Source: JBOZRQ01 sp050789255 (lineage in GTDB: Bacteria; Bacillota; Sulfobacillia; Symbiobacteriales; Symbiobacteriaceae). Taken from it: a DNA stretch of 64,000 bases. The notes under the pieces are model-generated. The model was not told the DNA's origin. It did not search any database and saw nothing but the letters and a program-made list of their open reading frames with translations. Below are positions 63,424 through 64,000 of this stretch, one piece after another (position 1 is the first letter of the stretch; every line of letters starts with the position of its first letter). The translations under genes were made by a program, and so were the position numbers. The stretch lies in assembly GCA_050789255.1 (NCBI GenBank), contig JBOZRQ010000055.1, positions 1-64,000 on the forward strand. The letters are read 5' to 3'.

Positions 63424-64000
63424 CTAGAGAACCATGCCCGCCACGACGCCGAAGAGAAGCAGCGGGATGTTGAAGTGCAGGAACGTAGGCACGCAGGTAT
63501 CCCAGATGTGATCATGCTTGCCGTCGGCGGCGAGGCCGGCCGTGGGTCCCAGCGTGGAGTCCGAGGCTGGCGAACCGGCATCGCCCAGGGCTGCTGCCGT
63601 GCCGATGATCGCCGCTGTGGCCATCGGGCTGAAGCCCAGCGTAGCGCACAGGGGCACGAAGACGGTCGCGATGATGGGAACCGTGCCAAAGGAGGTCCCG
63701 ATGCCCATGTCTACAGTGAGGCCAACTAGGAGCATCAGGATCACGCCGAGCAGCCGGTTGCCGCCGATCATCGCGGCTGACGACGTAACGAGCGACTCAA
63801 CGCCACCGGTCGCCTTCACCACATCGGCATACCCCGCGGCCACGAGCATCACAAAGCCCATGAACCCCATCATTTTGATGCCGTCGAGCACGGCGCCGTC
63901 AAAGCGCCGCCAGGGCAGCGCACCGGTCACGGCCAGGAGGCTCAGGCCGGTCAGGCCGCCCAGAACGAGCGAGTCGGTGGCGAGCTGGACCGCCAGCGTC
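63424..64000 (-). CDS. Na+/H+ antiporter family protein (YuiF/NhaC-like), partial
   Basis: Only the C-terminal 191 residues are in the window; the frame runs off the right edge. It has several membrane helices and the family-typical tail AAALGDAGSPASDSTLGPTA and HDHIWDTCVPTFLHFNIP, which matches YuiF-like members of the NhaC superfamily. It probably exchanges Na+ for H+, though some relatives move organic acids or amino acids. The true start is outside the window; the GTG at 63930 is an internal codon. Confidence 0.85.
   Translation of the reverse strand, partial: TLAVQLATDSLVLGGLTGLSLLAVTGALPWRRFDGAVLDGIKMMGFMGFVMLVAAGYADVVKATGGVESLVTSSAAMIGGNRLLGVILMLLVGLTVDMGIGTSFGTVPIIATVFVPLCATLGFSPMATAAIIGTAAALGDAGSPASDSTLGPTAGLAADGKHDHIWDTCVPTFLHFNIPLLLFGVVAGMVL

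Overview
The window is high-GC DNA with Firmicute gene order: valS-folC-(SPOR/SpoIIB-like)-maf-radC-mreBCD-minCD and tig-clpX-lonB-lonA-engB, as in Bacillus and Clostridia. It also has a T-box leader on valS, LonB, an HPr with a regulatory serine, many GTG/TTG starts with GGAGG ribosome binding sites, and NifJ. A MinE gene and the high GC point to a Symbiobacterium-like organism; this is inference, since no rRNA or other marker gene is present. No rRNA, tRNA, insertion sequence, prophage or CRISPR array was found.

Layout. 0.1-6.7 kb: nitroreductase, a multidomain cell-wall amidase, an MFS exporter with an ArsR-type regulator, and a divergent, translationally coupled phosphotransferase/nucleotidyltransferase pair that resembles antibiotic-modifying enzymes. 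6.7-15.7 kb: a palindromic intergenic element, a YitT protein, a dihydroorotate-dehydrogenase-like flavoprotein beside nifJ, a 487-base structured gap, a 2-hydroxyacid dehydrogenase, an acetyltransferase and an L,D-transpeptidase. 15.9-26 kb: a LuxR-type regulator, a sigma-54 activator with a small upstream gene, two poorly known proteins (one CoiA-like), HPr plus a PTS EIICBA permease, a PIG-L deacetylase and an acetyltransferase.

26-45.2 kb is the cell-shape and division core, almost all on the minus strand: DUF4321-maf-radC-mreBCD-PBP2, then minCDE-rodA. Further upstream lie valS-folC and a SPOR protein in the position of SpoIIB. A three-gene plus-strand block (PIN protein, rhodanese, HtrA-like protease) separates the SPOR gene from maf. 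Two acetyltransferases and a MarR regulator lie upstream of valS.

45.4-64 kb: a D-Ala-D-Ala-ligase-like gene divergent from an EamA transporter, a tryptophan-dioxygenase-like gene, a chemotaxis transducer, and then the proteostasis cluster tig-clpP-clpX-[EamA transporter + LuxR relic]-lonB-lonA-engB. The end holds a flagellinolysin-like metalloprotease, an MFS transporter behind two palindromes, a DUF5694 protein and a truncated Na+/H+ antiporter. The window reads as a mostly housekeeping backbone with small accessory insertions. The best leads are the metalloprotease, the phosphotransferase/nucleotidyltransferase pair, the structured leaders near 12.6-14.0 kb and the palindromic element at 6.7 kb.
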